A stretch of 64,000 nt of DNA from Candidatus Rokuibacteriota bacterium (GCA_003220535.1 QHSU01000060.1:97059-161058), one strand, 5' to 3'; numbered from the stretch's first letter, positions 20,306 to 29,969 are shown. The notes: a model not told the origin generated them from the sequence alone. Made by a program: numbers and translations.

Positions 20306-21246
20306 CCACGACCATCGCGTTTCTGTTCCCCGGCCAGGGGTCGCAGGCGGTCGGGATGGGCAAGGGGTTCTACGAGACCTCTCCCGGCGCCAAGGCGGTC
20401 TTCGAGGAGGCAAACGCCGCACTCGGCTTCGACCTCGTCCGGCTCGCGTTCGAGGGGCCCGAGGCCGAGCTTGCGCTCACCGCCAACACTCAGCCGGCGG
20501 TGCTGACCGCGTCGGTGGCCGCCGCCGCCGCCTGCGCCGAGCGCGGCCTCCGGCCCGCGCTGACGGCCGGCCACAGCCTCGGCGAGTACACGGCGCTGGT
20601 CGTCGCCGGCGCGCTCCGCTTTGCCGACGCGGTGCGGATCGTGCGCAAGCGAGGCGAGTTCATGCAGGACGCGGTTCCCGTCGGAACCGGCGCGATGGCT
20701 GCGATCATGGGCTTCGAGCTGGCGGCCGTCGAGCAGGTGTGCGCCGACGCCGCCCAGGGTGAGGTGGTCGAGATCGCGAACGTGAACTCGGCGCTCCAGA
20801 TCGTCATCGCCGGTCACCGAGCGGCCGTCGAGCGCGCCGTCGCGCTCGCCACCGAGCGCGGTGGGAAGATGAGCGTGATGCTCCCGGTGAGCGCGCCGTT
20901 CCATTGCTCGCTCATGACGCCGGCCGGCGCCAAGCTCGCGCGCGAGCTGGATGCGTTACCGGTCGTCGATCCCGCGCTGCCCGTGGTCCGCAACGTCGAC
21001 GCCGGCGTCACCCGCAAGGCGGAGGACGTGCGGCCATTCCTCCTGCGCCAGGTCGCGAGCCCCGTGCGGTGGACCGACTGCGTTCGCCGGCTGGCCGAGG
21101 AAGGCGCGACGGCGTTCGTCGAGGTCGGGCCCGGGCGTGTGCTCACCGGCTTGCTGAGGCGCATCGTCAACGGCGCGCGAGGGCAGTCGATCGAAGACCC
21201 GACCAGCCTCGACAAGGTCCTGTCGGCGGTTGGAGGCCCGGGTTGA
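20302..21246 (+). CDS. fabD: malonyl-CoA:ACP transacylase
   Basis: 314 residues from the GTG at 20302, coupled to fabH (GTGA). Family landmarks are FPGQGSQAVGMGKGFY, the active serine in GHSLGEYT (Ser92), and the histidine region PVSAPFHCSLM; the C-terminal VEVGPGRVLTGLLRRI is also present. It loads malonyl groups onto the ACP encoded downstream. Confidence 0.98.
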   Translation: MTTTIAFLFPGQGSQAVGMGKGFYETSPGAKAVFEEANAALGFDLVRLAFEGPEAELALTANTQPAVLTASVAAAAACAERGLRPALTAGHSLGEYTALVVAGALRFADAVRIVRKRGEFMQDAVPVGTGAMAAIMGFELAAVEQVCADAAQGEVVEIANVNSALQIVIAGHRAAVERAVALATERGGKMSVMLPVSAPFHCSLMTPAGAKLARELDALPVVDPALPVVRNVDAGVTRKAEDVRPFLLRQVASPVRWTDCVRRLAEEGATAFVEVGPGRVLTGLLRRIVNGARGQSIEDPTSLDKVLSAVGGPG

Positions 21247-21270
21247 GCGTGGCGAGCTCATGACAGCAGG

Positions 21271-21320
21271 GCGAGCCGCAGGACGTCGCGGGGCTGGGGC
21301 CCCGCCGTCCGAGGCGAGCG
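21271..21320 (+). repeat. intergenic GC-rich repeat, copy A
   Basis: Starts GCGAGCCGCA, contains a hairpin GCGGGGC-TGGG-GCCCCGC, and ends GAGGCGAGCG directly before the fabG start. The copy at 58038-58086 shares the same head, hairpin and tail almost base for base, and shorter relatives occur at 33589-33660 and 60139-60175. It fills the only sizeable gap in the fab operon, so it would be in the leader of fabG. Confidence 0.7.
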
Positions 21321-21321
21321 T

Positions 21322-22071
21322 ATGAAGGGTCCACTCGACGGCAAGGTCGCGATCGTCACCGGCGGCAGCCGCGGCATCGGCGCGGAAGTCGGCGCGCGGC
21401 TGGCCGAACACGGCGCGGCCGTGGTAGTCTCGGGGCGCGACGGCGACCGACTCCAGCGCGCCGTGCAAGACTTGGAAGCCCAAGGCGGAGCGGCGCTCGG
21501 TGTCGTCGCCGATGTCGCGAGCCGCGAGGATTGCGATCGGCTCGTGAACGCGGCGCGACAGCACTTTGGACGCATCGACGTCCTCGTCAACAACGCCGGC
21601 GTCACGCACGACGAGTTGCTCGTCCGGATGAAGGACGAGGACTGGGATCGCGTGATCGAGGTGAACCTCCGCGGCGCGTTCCTGATGACGCGTGCGGTGA
21701 GCAAGACGCTGGTCAGACAGAAGAGCGGCGGGCGCATCATCAATATCACGTCGACCGCCGGCGCCATGGGCAACGCCGGGCAGGTGAACTACTCCGCGGC
21801 GAAGGCGGGGCTCATCGGGTTCACGAAGGCGGCGGCGCGCGAGCTGGCGCACTGGTCGATCCTCGTGAACGCGGTGGCCCCAGGATTGATCGAGACGGAC
21901 ATGACCGCGCCGATGCCGGCGGCCGCTCGCGACGCGCTGCTCGCCCAGGTGCCGCTCAAGCGCATCGGGACTGCCCGCGAAGTAGCCGAGATGGTACGAT
22001 TTCTCGCCGGAGACGGGGCGACCTATGTGACGGGCCAGGTCTTCCACGTCAACGGCGGCCTTTACATGTAA
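21322..22071 (+). CDS. fabG: 3-oxoacyl-ACP reductase
   Basis: 249 residues. An SDR with the cofactor loop [13 protein letters not shown], the structural NNAGVTHD, catalytic Ser in [11 protein letters not shown] and YSAAKAG (Tyr/Lys). The C-terminus ends [15 protein letters not shown], as in FabG. Position between fabD and acpP makes the fatty-acid role secure. It reduces 3-oxoacyl-ACP with NADPH. Confidence 0.97.
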   Translation: MKGPLDGKVAIVTGGSRGIGAEVGARLAEHGAAVVVSGRDGDRLQRAVQDLEAQGGAALGVVADVASREDCDRLVNAARQHFGRIDVLVNNAGVTHDELLVRMKDEDWDRVIEVNLRGAFLMTRAVSKTLVRQKSGGRIINITSTAGAMGNAGQVNYSAAKAGLIGFTKAAARELAHWSILVNAVAPGLIETDMTAPMPAAARDALLAQVPLKRIGTAREVAEMVRFLAGDGATYVTGQVFHVNGGLYM

Positions 22072-22100
22072 CTCATCCTTTCCGTGGAGGTGGCGGGTTC

Positions 22101-22337
22101 ATGGCGAAGTCAGTGGATGAGAAGGTGAAGGAGATCATCGTGGAGCAGCTCGGGGTGGAGGAGGACGACGTCACCCCCGCGGCGAAGTTCATCGAGGACC
22201 TGGGGGCCGACTCGCTCGATACGGTGGAGCTCGTCATGGCCCTCGAGGAGCACTTCGACATCCAGATCCCCGACGAGGATGCCGAGAAGATCGTGACCGT
22301 CGGCGACGCGATCCAGTACATCAAGGACAACTCGTAG
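22101..22337 (+). CDS. acpP: acyl carrier protein
   Basis: 78 residues, acidic, with the phosphopantetheine serine in [11 protein letters not shown] (Ser38). GGAGG at 22086-22090 is well placed. The C-terminal helix reads [15 protein letters not shown], standard for ACP. Sits between fabG and fabF. Confidence 0.98.
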   Translation: MAKSVDEKVKEIIVEQLGVEEDDVTPAAKFIEDLGADSLDTVELVMALEEHFDIQIPDEDAEKIVTVGDAIQYIKDNS

Positions 22338-22340
22338 GCG

Positions 22341-23585
22341 GTGGGCACGCAACGGGTCGTCGTGACGGGGCTCGGCGCCCTCACGCCAGTGGGCAACACC
22401 GCGGACGAATTCTGGTCCGCGCTGATGCAGGGGCGCTCGGGCGTGGGCCCGATCACCAAGTTCGACGCCACCGACTATCCGACCCGCATCGCCGGCGAGG
22501 TGAGGAACTTCGACCCGCTGGCCTTCGTCGACAAGAAGGAAGCGCGCCGCCTCGACCCCTATCTCCAGTACGCGGTCGCGAGCGCGGCCCTGGCCGTCCA
22601 GGACGCCGCGCTCGACACCGGGAAAATCGACGGCTCGCGGTTCGGCGTCCTCATCGGCTCGGGGATCGGCGGCATCACGACGCTCCTCGACACGCACCGG
22701 ACCCTGCTCGAGAAGGGCCCCGATCGGGTCTCGCCCTTCTTCATCCCGATGATGATCGTGAACATGGCGTCCGGACTCGTGTCGATGCGCTTCGGCGCCA
22801 AAGGGCCCAACTCGTCGGTGGTGACGGCGTGCGCGACCGGGAACCACGCCATCGGGGATTCCTTCAAGATCATCCAGCGCGGCGACGCCGACGTGATGAT
22901 CGCGGGGGGTGCCGAAGCCATCGTCGTCCCGCTGACGATCGCGGGTTTCTGCTCGATGAAGGCGATGTCCACGCGCAACGACGAGCCGGCGAAGGCCATG
23001 CGGCCGTTCGACGCGAACCGTGACGGCTTCGTGTGCGGCGAGGGCGCCGGCATCGTGGTCCTCGAGTCGCTCGCGTACGCGAGCGCGCGGGACGCCCGCA
23101 TCTACGCCGAGATCGTGGGCTATGGAATGACGGGCGACGCCCACCACATGACGGCGCCCGACCCGGAGGGCGACGGAGCGGCACGGGCGATGGCCGCCGC
23201 CCTGCGTGACGCGGAGCTCGACGTCTCCGCCGTCGGGTACATCAACGCCCACGGCACGTCGACGCCCTACAACGACAAGTTCGAGACGCTCGCGATCAAG
23301 CGGGTCTTCGGCGACCACGCGCGGCGCCTCGCCGTCTCCTCGACGAAGTCGATGACGGGCCACATGCTGGGCGCCGCCGGCGGCGTCGAGGCGATCGCGA
23401 CCGCGCTGGCGCTCCACCACGGCGTGCTGCCCCCGACCATCAACTACGAAACGCCCGATCCCGAGTGCGACCTCGACTACGTCCCCAACCAGGCGCGCAA
23501 GCAGGACGTCGAGGCGGCGCTCTCGAACGCCTTCGGTTTCGGCGGCACGAACGCCACGCTGGCTTTCCGCACGTTCCGTCCGTAG
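22341..23585 (+). CDS. fabF: beta-ketoacyl-ACP synthase II
   Basis: 414 residues from a GTG 3 nt after the acpP stop. The catalytic Cys164 lies in [12 protein letters not shown]; the two histidines are in [11 protein letters not shown] and [14 protein letters not shown]-terminal [14 protein letters not shown] is typical. It elongates acyl chains with malonyl-ACP. Confidence 0.98.
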   Translation: MGTQRVVVTGLGALTPVGNTADEFWSALMQGRSGVGPITKFDATDYPTRIAGEVRNFDPLAFVDKKEARRLDPYLQYAVASAALAVQDAALDTGKIDGSRFGVLIGSGIGGITTLLDTHRTLLEKGPDRVSPFFIPMMIVNMASGLVSMRFGAKGPNSSVVTACATGNHAIGDSFKIIQRGDADVMIAGGAEAIVVPLTIAGFCSMKAMSTRNDEPAKAMRPFDANRDGFVCGEGAGIVVLESLAYASARDARIYAEIVGYGMTGDAHHMTAPDPEGDGAARAMAAALRDAELDVSAVGYINAHGTSTPYNDKFETLAIKRVFGDHARRLAVSSTKSMTGHMLGAAGGVEAIATALALHHGVLPPTINYETPDPECDLDYVPNQARKQDVEAALSNAFGFGGTNATLAFRTFRP

Positions 23586-24029
23586 GTGGACGCCCTCCGC
23601 GTCGCCGAGCTCGAACGGCGGCTCGGCTATCGCTTCCGCGATCCGCTCCTCCTCGAGCAGGCGCTCACCCACGCCTCGTACGCCAACGAGCACCCTCCGG
23701 CCTCGGATCACGAGCCGCTCGCGTTCCTGGGCGACGCGGCGCTCGCCCTCGTCGTCACCGAGCACGTCACGGCGGCCGACCCGGCGGCGGTGGTCGGCGT
23801 CCTGACGCCGCGGCGTGCCGAGCTGGTCGCGGGCACCCGGCTCGCCCGCTGGGCCATCGAACTCGAGCTAGGTCCTCTCTTGCGCCTGGGCCGCGGCGAG
23901 GACCAGTCGGGGGGCCGCACGCGCGAATCGATCCTGGCCACCGCCCTCGAGGCCGTGCTCGGAGCGATCTACCGCGAGGCCGGCATCGATGCGGTGCGCG
24001 CTGCGATCGCCCGTTTGGCCGCGTGGTAG
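23586..24029 (+). CDS. degenerate RNase III domain protein without dsRNA-binding domain
   Basis: 147 residues from a GTG directly after the fabF stop, the usual place of rnc. The RNase III fold is clear: LERRLGYRFRDPLLLEQALT, a signature-like HEPLAFLGDAAL, and ESILATALEAVLGAIYREAG. However, the signature Glu (E. coli Glu41) is Ala46, and the acidic residue equivalent to Asp114 is Thr119; Glu43, Asp50 and Glu122 remain. The C-terminal double-stranded-RNA-binding domain of about 70 residues is absent and no remnant is seen before the next gene. Cleavage activity is doubtful; a binding or scaffolding role, or decay, is possible. Confidence 0.8.
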   Translation: MDALRVAELERRLGYRFRDPLLLEQALTHASYANEHPPASDHEPLAFLGDAALALVVTEHVTAADPAAVVGVLTPRRAELVAGTRLARWAIELELGPLLRLGRGEDQSGGRTRESILATALEAVLGAIYREAGIDAVRAAIARLAAW

Positions 24030-24038
24030 CCTGAAGCC

Positions 24039-25223
24039 ATGCGCTGGTGGCCCGTTCGCACGCGCCGTCTCCCGCCGCCGCTCCCGCCGGAGGACCTGCT
24101 CGCCGCCGAAGACCGATTGCGCCGGAACGTCGAAGACGTGCTGGTCGTCCGCGACCGGCAGATCCGCGGTGGCGTCATCGTGTTCCGCGGCGTGCTGACC
24201 ACCACGCCCGGCCGTGCGCTCGACATCCTGGTCGAGCGCTTCCGACCGTTCGGCTACACGCCGTTCTTGCGCGAAGAGGCGGACGCGGTCGCCGTCCAGG
24301 CGTGGCCGCTCGCCGAGACGACGGTGCCCTCGCGGCCTGCTGTGAACGTGTTGCTCTTCGTGCTGACGTGCCTGTCGACGCTCATCGCCGGGCTCGCGTT
24401 CGCAGGGTCCCCGACGTTCGACGCCTTGCGCTCGTCTCCGTCGGCGGCCCGCTTCCTGGCCGGGGCGCCGTTCGCGTTCACGCTGATGGCGATTCTCGGG
24501 GTGCACGAGTTTGGCCACTACTTCACGGCCCGCCACTACCGCGCGGCCGTCAGCCTGCCGTACTTCATTCCCGCGCCCTTCCTGTTCGGGACGCTCGGGG
24601 CGATCATCCTGATGCGTTCGCCCGCCCGCAATCGAAACGCGCTGTTCGACATCGCGGCGGCGGGCCCGCTGGCGGGCCTGGCCGTCGCATTCCCGGCGAG
24701 CCTGCTGGGTTTTGCGTGGTCCACCGTCGTGCCGGCGCCGCCCGACGGATACATGGCGTTCGGCCATTCGCTGCTCACGTATGGGCTCTCGTACCTGCGC
24801 TTCGGCTCGATCCCGCCCGGGTACATGCTCTTCACGCACCCGATAGCCGACGCGGCGTGGGCCGGGTTTCTCGTCACCGCGTTGAACCTCTTTCCGGTAG
24901 GACAGCTCGACGGCGGGCGGATCGCCTACGCACTCTTCGGCCGGCACCATCGCCGCATCGGCAAGGCGACCGTCACGGGCCTGCTCGTTCTCGGACTCGG
25001 TTCATTTCTCTGGAGCTTCCGAGCCTCGGGCGGCGACGTCGCGGTCGCCGTGGCGTCGTCGCTGAACTGGTTCGTGTGGGCGGGTCTGATCTCGTTCCTC
25101 GTCGGCTTTCATCACAGCCCACCGCTGGACGACCTCTCGCCGATCTCGCCGGGCCGCCGCGCCGTCGGGATTGCGTGCCTCATCTTGATGGTGCTCATGA
25201 TCCCGCTGGTCGTGATTCACTAG
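24039..25223 (+). CDS. site-2-protease-type intramembrane metalloprotease (M50)
   Basis: 394 residues with about seven membrane helices after a soluble N-terminal domain (residues 1-98). The zinc motif HEFGH (residues 156-160) lies in a helix and the third ligand in FPVGQLDGGRIAYALFG. This layout, an N-terminal cap plus six to eight helices, resembles cyanobacterial/plant EGY-type S2P relatives. Such proteases release membrane-tethered regulators. It starts 9 nt after the RNase III-like gene and may share its transcript. The substrate is unknown. Confidence 0.88.
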   Translation: MRWWPVRTRRLPPPLPPEDLLAAEDRLRRNVEDVLVVRDRQIRGGVIVFRGVLTTTPGRALDILVERFRPFGYTPFLREEADAVAVQAWPLAETTVPSRPAVNVLLFVLTCLSTLIAGLAFAGSPTFDALRSSPSAARFLAGAPFAFTLMAILGVHEFGHYFTARHYRAAVSLPYFIPAPFLFGTLGAIILMRSPARNRNALFDIAAAGPLAGLAVAFPASLLGFAWSTVVPAPPDGYMAFGHSLLTYGLSYLRFGSIPPGYMLFTHPIADAAWAGFLVTALNLFPVGQLDGGRIAYALFGRHHRRIGKATVTGLLVLGLGSFLWSFRASGGDVAVAVASSLNWFVWAGLISFLVGFHHSPPLDDLSPISPGRRAVGIACLILMVLMIPLVVIH

Positions 25224-25685
25224 TTGAAGATCGGCGGGAACGAGCGCCGCTCCCCACGTAACCGTCTCTGCTGAGTCTCCCTTGACGGTCCCGTTCGCCG
25301 CTCACGTCGAGCGGACCGAGGGGCGGTCGTGATCATCGAACTGGACCCCGAAGGGACGCCGCACTGGCTTCTCTATTGGCGAAGGATCAGGAGGCGCTAC
25401 GACTGGCGCCTGCTCGTCGTCGGGCGGCTGCTGTCCGTGCTCGCCCTGCCAAGCCCGCCAATCCGGGCTCGCCGCAGTGGGGGCAGGGCTCCATGATGCT
25501 AGCACGCCCCGGTGCCCTCGGCCGGGGCACTGGTGCGCTTGGTGGCGTTCGGCCTCAGACTTCTGTTGACAACCTATAGGAGTAAGCACAGAGTCTCGCC
25601 ACCGTCCTGACCGGAGAAACGGGGGTGTGGGTCGGAACCACTGACCCAAATGAGGTTCACGCGACTGAGAGAGGGGGAGGACATC
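25224..25685. other. intergenic region, no convincing gene
   Basis: A 55-codon frame on the plus strand, 25329-25496 (GTG start; contains HWLLYWRRIRRRYDWRLLVV), is the only candidate and has no recognised relative, so it is not called as a gene. A hairpin GCCCCGG (25506-25512) / CCGGGGC (25522-25528) could end the protease transcript. TTGACA at 25573 lacks a good -10 at standard spacing. Confidence 0.4.
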
Positions 25686-26162
25686 ATGAGACTGCTGAGC
25701 GGTTTTCTCGCCCTGGTCTTGCTGTTGGGAACCGAGCCTGTGGTATGGGCTCAGGCTGATCCTGCCAAGGAGGTCGCGGATATCACGCGGAAGCGAGCGG
25801 AGGCGGCCGCCCGGGGCGATGTCAATGCATGGCTGGCAGACCTTGCCGACAACGTGGTATTCACCGTAGCCCGTGCGGGATTCAGGATCGAGGGGAAGGA
25901 GGCGGTGCGCGCGTTCATTACCAATCTGTGGCAGAACTATCCGACGCGCCAGGAACTGACCCAACAGGTCACCCGCCGCGTCTTTCAGGACGGCAACGTC
26001 TTCGTGGTCAACAGTTATACCGACCAGATATTCATCGACAAGAACGGAAGGATGAGCACGTTGATGCAGCGGAACAGCCAGACGTGGGTCAAGACCGGCG
26101 GCCGCTGGCTGCTCGTCGATTTGCACAACTCGGGTATGCCGGGCACCCCGTACACCCCGTAG
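25686..26162 (+). CDS. secreted NTF2-like / SnoaL-type protein
   Basis: 158 residues from the ATG at 25686, preceded by GGGGGAGG. A clear signal peptide (LLSGFLALVLLLGTEPVVWA, cleaved near residue 23) leads into an NTF2-like alpha+beta fold: EVADITRKRAEAAARGDVNA, LADNVVFTVARAGFRIEGKE, AVRAFITNLW, and a C-terminal TWVKTGGRWLLVDLHNSG. DUF4440/SnoaL proteins of this size may be enzymes or ligand binders; no catalytic residues can be picked. It stands alone, convergent with the MFS gene. Confidence 0.75.
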   Translation: MRLLSGFLALVLLLGTEPVVWAQADPAKEVADITRKRAEAAARGDVNAWLADLADNVVFTVARAGFRIEGKEAVRAFITNLWQNYPTRQELTQQVTRRVFQDGNVFVVNSYTDQIFIDKNGRMSTLMQRNSQTWVKTGGRWLLVDLHNSGMPGTPYTP

Positions 26163-26467
26163 CCGGGAACTCGGCCTTATGCCCGACTTCCACGGTTTGG
26201 TAGCGGCGGCGGCCTCGCGGTCGCGCGTCGTTTTTTGATACCCCGGACGACGCCGGTGACGATCCCGTAGCACTCGTGCTCGCGCAGCACCGACCCCGGT
26301 GCTCGTCCAAGCCGGGGCTGGCGCTCGAACAGGTGGAGCGGCGGCACCACAGGTCTCCCGCTGCGAGTGCGTCTCGAGTCGGCTATGCGGCGAACCCGGT
26401 GGTCGATCAACCTGAGAATCGTCGTCGCTGGTCGAGCGCCGGCTTTGCCGGCGCGACGATCGACGAG
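26163..26467. other. intergenic region with one strong hairpin
   Basis: About 300 bases between convergent genes. The only structure noticed is GCGCCGGC-TTT-GCCGGCGC at 26436-26454. A 77-codon minus-strand frame here has no recognisable content. Confidence 0.5.
26436..26454. terminator. perfect 8-bp hairpin between convergent genes
   Basis: GCGCCGGC, loop TTT, GCCGGCGC. It lies just past the 3' end of the minus-strand MFS gene and 270 nt past the plus-strand NTF2-like gene. No T-run, so factor-independent termination would be weak. Confidence 0.4.
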
Positions 26468-27763
26468 CTAGACCACGAGGGAAGTCGGTGGGGGGCATCG
26501 GGGGGAACGGCGGCGCTCCCCCCGATCTTCAACAGTCGGGCCGCCGGCGCTGACGCGACCGAGCAGCAGGAAGCCAACGACGAAGAAGAGCCCGACCGCG
26601 ATGATCGCCGCGCGTTGATTGCCGGAGAGAAGCCACGACACGGCGCCGAAGACCACCGGACCGAGCACCGCTCCCGTCTTGCCGACCAGGGAATAGAACC
26701 CGAAGAACTCGGCTTCGCGCTCGCGCGGCACGAGGGTCGCCATGAAGGTGCGGCTCGCCGCCTGGACGGCGCCGAGCCCGGTCCCGGCGAGGATGGCGAC
26801 GACCCAGAAGTGCCATTTGGCCTGGACGAAGAAGGCGAGCACGGTGACGGCGGCCCATTGCACGAGCGTCAGCCTCACGACGAACTTCGGGCCACGCACG
26901 TCCGTCGGCCGCGCCCACGCCGCCGATCCCACGAGGGCGGAGACCTGAACCAGCATGAACAGGATGATGATCTCTTTGAACGAGAAGCCGAGCGTCTTGG
27001 CCGCGAAGACGCCGGCGAAGGTCACGACCGTGTTCACGCCGTCCTCGTAGATCAGGTACGACATCAGAAAGCGGCGCATCTGGACCCGCTCACCGGCGGT
27101 CAAGATCTCGCGGAGCGTGGCGAGGGTGAGACGGGCTCCGCGCGCGGCCGCGACGGCGATCGGCATCGGGTGGCGCGCGTCGCCAGGCAGGATGAAGAAC
27201 GAGGGCAGCGAGGTCACCGCGAAGAGGACGGCGGCAGAGAGGAAGCAACCCCAGAACGCGTCGACCGCCGCGAACGGATAGGCGGCCAGGAACGCGACGA
27301 GGGATCCGGCGTAGCCGACGGCGAAGCCCGCCGCCGACACCCGGCCGAGCTGCTCGGGCCGGGCGATGCGCGGCAGATACGAGTTGTAGTAGATGATCGC
27401 CGCTTCGTAGGTGACGACGCCGACGACGGCGAGCACCCACCCCCAGAGGACCAGGCCCGGACGCACCGTCGCCATGAGCGCGGTCGCGGCGATGCACACC
27501 ACCGTGAAGCCGATGAAGAACTGCTTGCGGGCGCCGGCGTGGTCGGCGATGCCGCCGAGCAAGGGCGACGTCAGCGCGCCGATGACCATGGCGGTGGAGA
27601 TCGCCGCGCCCCACAGAAAATCGCCCCGCCCCGTGGCGTTGCCGACGACGAGATTCGCGTAGTACGCGGGATAGACTGTCGAGAGAATGACCGCCGCGAA
27701 CGCAGAGTTGGCGAAGTCGTACAGCGTCCACGCGACAATCGTGCGCTGCGGCGAGGACGGCAC
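26468..27763 (-). CDS. MFS transporter, UMF1/BtlA-like
   Basis: 431 residues from a GTG at 27763 with about 12 membrane helices. The N-terminal RTIVAWTLYDFANSAFAAVI is the hallmark of the UMF1 (Atg22-like) branch of the major facilitator superfamily, and the A-like motif after TM2 reads LGGIADHAGARKQFFIGFTV. MFS Atg22-like proteins export amino acids or small solutes. The divergent glutamine-synthetase-like gene starts only 46 nt away, so the two may share regulation. The substrate is unknown. Confidence 0.87.
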   Translation of the reverse strand: MPSSPQRTIVAWTLYDFANSAFAAVILSTVYPAYYANLVVGNATGRGDFLWGAAISTAMVIGALTSPLLGGIADHAGARKQFFIGFTVVCIAATALMATVRPGLVLWGWVLAVVGVVTYEAAIIYYNSYLPRIARPEQLGRVSAAGFAVGYAGSLVAFLAAYPFAAVDAFWGCFLSAAVLFAVTSLPSFFILPGDARHPMPIAVAAARGARLTLATLREILTAGERVQMRRFLMSYLIYEDGVNTVVTFAGVFAAKTLGFSFKEIIILFMLVQVSALVGSAAWARPTDVRGPKFVVRLTLVQWAAVTVLAFFVQAKWHFWVVAILAGTGLGAVQAASRTFMATLVPREREAEFFGFYSLVGKTGAVLGPVVFGAVSWLLSGNQRAAIIAVGLFFVVGFLLLGRVSAGGPTVEDRGERRRSPRCPPPTSLVV

Positions 27764-27809
27764 GGCGGCAGGATGACACAGGCCCGGCGGGTACGCTACT
27801 ATCCGCGTC

Positions 27810-29183
27810 ATGCCGGGCCGACTCGATCGCAAGCAACTCGAGCAGCTCATCGAGAAGGGCGACGTCGACACCGTCCTGACCGTCTTTCCGGACACCTTCG
27901 GCCGGCTCATGGGCAAGCGAGTCGTGGGGAGCTACTTTCTCGATCACGTGATGGAGGATGGCGCCCACGCCTGCATCTATCTCTTCACCGTCGACATGGA
28001 GATGGAGCCGCTTCCCGGCTTCAAGCTCACCTCGTGGGAGCGCGGGTACGGGGACATGAAGATGGTCCCGGACCTGGCGACGCTGCGTCTCATCCCGTGG
28101 CTGCCGAAGACGGCGCTCGTCTTCTGCGACGTCTACACCGAAGAGGGCGAGCGGATCGAGGAAGCGCCACGGTGGGTCCTCAAGCGCCAGCTCGAACGCG
28201 CGGCATCGCTGGGCTACGTCGTCAAGACCGCAGCCGAGCTCGAGCTCTATTGCTTCAAGGAGTCGTTCGAGGAGGCGCGCCGCAAGCGCCACCACGATCT
28301 GACACCGGTGTCCGGCTATCTCGAGGACTACCACATCCTCCAGACGACGAAGGAGGAGCCGCTGATCCGCGCGATCCGCAACGGCATGGAGGCCGCGGAC
28401 GTTCCGGTCGAGACCTCCAAGGGTGAATGGGGGCGCGGCCAGGAAGAAATCAACCTCCGCTACGCGGAGGCGCTCGAGATGGCCGACCGTACCGCCCTCT
28501 ACAAGCACGGAGCGAAGGAGATCGCACACCTGCACGGGTCGGCCGTCACCTTCATGGCCAAGTACGACATGGCCGCGGCCGGCTCGTCGTTCCACCTGCA
28601 CTCCTCGCTCTGGGACAAGACCGGGCGCAAGGCGCTGTTCGCGGGCGCGGGACGGGGCGCCCGGACGACGAGCACGCCGCTCTTCGGCCAGTGGCTCGCT
28701 GGTCAGATGGCGATGGCGCGCGAGTTCGCCTACTTCTATGCTCCGAGCGTGAATTCGTACAAGCGCTACCAGGCCGGGTCGTTCGCGCCCACGCGCATCG
28801 TCGCCGGATGGGACAACCGCACCTGCGGCTTCCGTCTGTGCGGCGAGGGCGGCGGGTTTCGCGTCGAGAACCGGATTCCGGGCGCCGATGCCAATCCCTA
28901 TCTCGCCTTCGCGGCCACGATCGCCGCCGGGCTACACGGCATCGCCGGCCGGCTGAAGGCGCCCAAGCTCTACGAGGGCAATGCCTACGAGGACGCGACG
29001 CTTCCTCAGGTGCCGAAGACGCTCCGCGAGGCGATCGGCGAGCTCGAGCGCTCGAAGGTCGCGCGCGCGGCGTTCGGCGATCGCGTGGTCGAGCACTACC
29101 TGCACACCGCCCGGCTCGAGCAACAGGCCTTCGACCAGGTCGTGACCGACTGGGAGCTGGCGCGCAACTTCGAGAGGATCTAA
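27810..29183 (+). CDS. glutamine-synthetase-family ligase (gamma-glutamylamide synthetase type)
   Basis: 457 residues. GS fold with an N-terminal beta-grasp (TVLTVFPDTFGRLMGKRVVG) and catalytic C-terminal part: ELELYCFKE, the metal/ATP region GQEEINLRYAEALEMADRT, histidines in GSSFHLHSSLWD, and NRIPGADANPYLAFAATIAA. GlnA-specific adenylylation features are not seen. Such divergent GS proteins join glutamate to amines (putrescine, methylamine, ethanolamine). With an SDR and a dimethylglycine-dehydrogenase-like gene downstream, methylated-amine use is an attractive but unproven role. A TACTAT -10-like box sits just before the start. Confidence 0.85.
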   Translation: MPGRLDRKQLEQLIEKGDVDTVLTVFPDTFGRLMGKRVVGSYFLDHVMEDGAHACIYLFTVDMEMEPLPGFKLTSWERGYGDMKMVPDLATLRLIPWLPKTALVFCDVYTEEGERIEEAPRWVLKRQLERAASLGYVVKTAAELELYCFKESFEEARRKRHHDLTPVSGYLEDYHILQTTKEEPLIRAIRNGMEAADVPVETSKGEWGRGQEEINLRYAEALEMADRTALYKHGAKEIAHLHGSAVTFMAKYDMAAAGSSFHLHSSLWDKTGRKALFAGAGRGARTTSTPLFGQWLAGQMAMAREFAYFYAPSVNSYKRYQAGSFAPTRIVAGWDNRTCGFRLCGEGGGFRVENRIPGADANPYLAFAATIAAGLHGIAGRLKAPKLYEGNAYEDATLPQVPKTLREAIGELERSKVARAAFGDRVVEHYLHTARLEQQAFDQVVTDWELARNFERI

Positions 29184-29189
29184 GCCACG

Positions 29190-29954
29190 ATGAGCGGGCG
29201 GCTCTCCGGAAAGGTCGCGCTCATCACTGGAAGCGGAATGGGCATGGGGCGCGAGACGGCGCTGCTCTTCGCCGAAGAGGGCGCGCGCGTCGTCGTGGCC
29301 GACATCGACGCGGCCGCCGCGCGCGACACGGTCGCCCGGGTCGAGAAGGCCGGCGGCCAGGCGCTCGCGATCACCGGCGACGTCGCGGTCGAGGCGGACG
29401 TCCAGCGGATTGTCGAGGATGGCGTCCGGCGCTTCGGCGCGCTCCATGTCCTCCACAACAACGCCGGCGTCCTCTGGAAGGACCGCGACCGCTCCGTGCT
29501 CGAGACCGACGACCGCTGGTGGGACCGCGTCATGGCGATCAATCTCAAATCGGTGTTCTGGGTCACGAAGCACGGCATCCCCCATCTCCAGCGCGCGGGC
29601 GGCGGCTCGATCATCAACATGGGCTCCGTTTCGGCTCTCGCCGGCTTCACACGGGCGCAGGACGCGTACACCGCGGCGAAGGGCGCCCTCATCTCGCTGA
29701 CCAAATCCCTGGCGATCCAGTTCGCGCGAGACAAGATCCGCTGCAACGTGATCCACCCGGGGATCGTCGACACGCCGCTGCAGGCGCCGTATCTCACCGA
29801 CGCGATCCGCAAGGAGTTCGAGACCGGGATCCCGCTCGGGCGGATCGCCCAGCCGCGCGAGATCGCCTACGTCGCCTTGTTCCTGGCGAGCGACGAGTCC
29901 TCGTTCATGACGGGCACCGAGCTGGTCGTCGACGGCGGCTTCACCGCCGGCTGA
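29190..29954 (+). CDS. short-chain dehydrogenase/reductase
   Basis: 254 residues, classical SDR: NAD(P) loop ITGSGMGMGRETA, NNAGVLWKDRD, catalytic Ser in NMGSVSALAGF and YTAAKGA. The motif after beta2 (VVVADIDAAAARD) has an aspartate, which favours NAD over NADP. It is 6 nt after the GS-like gene and 15 nt before the FAD enzyme, so it belongs to the same operon. The substrate is not predictable. Confidence 0.9.
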   Translation: MSGRLSGKVALITGSGMGMGRETALLFAEEGARVVVADIDAAAARDTVARVEKAGGQALAITGDVAVEADVQRIVEDGVRRFGALHVLHNNAGVLWKDRDRSVLETDDRWWDRVMAINLKSVFWVTKHGIPHLQRAGGGSIINMGSVSALAGFTRAQDAYTAAKGALISLTKSLAIQFARDKIRCNVIHPGIVDTPLQAPYLTDAIRKEFETGIPLGRIAQPREIAYVALFLASDESSFMTGTELVVDGGFTAG

Positions 29955-29969
29955 CGGGAACCTCCGCCG

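Noticed and set aside
25329..25496. 55-codon plus-strand frame as a gene
   Set aside because: No relative, no clear Shine-Dalgarno and no conserved pattern; noted only within the intergenic entry.
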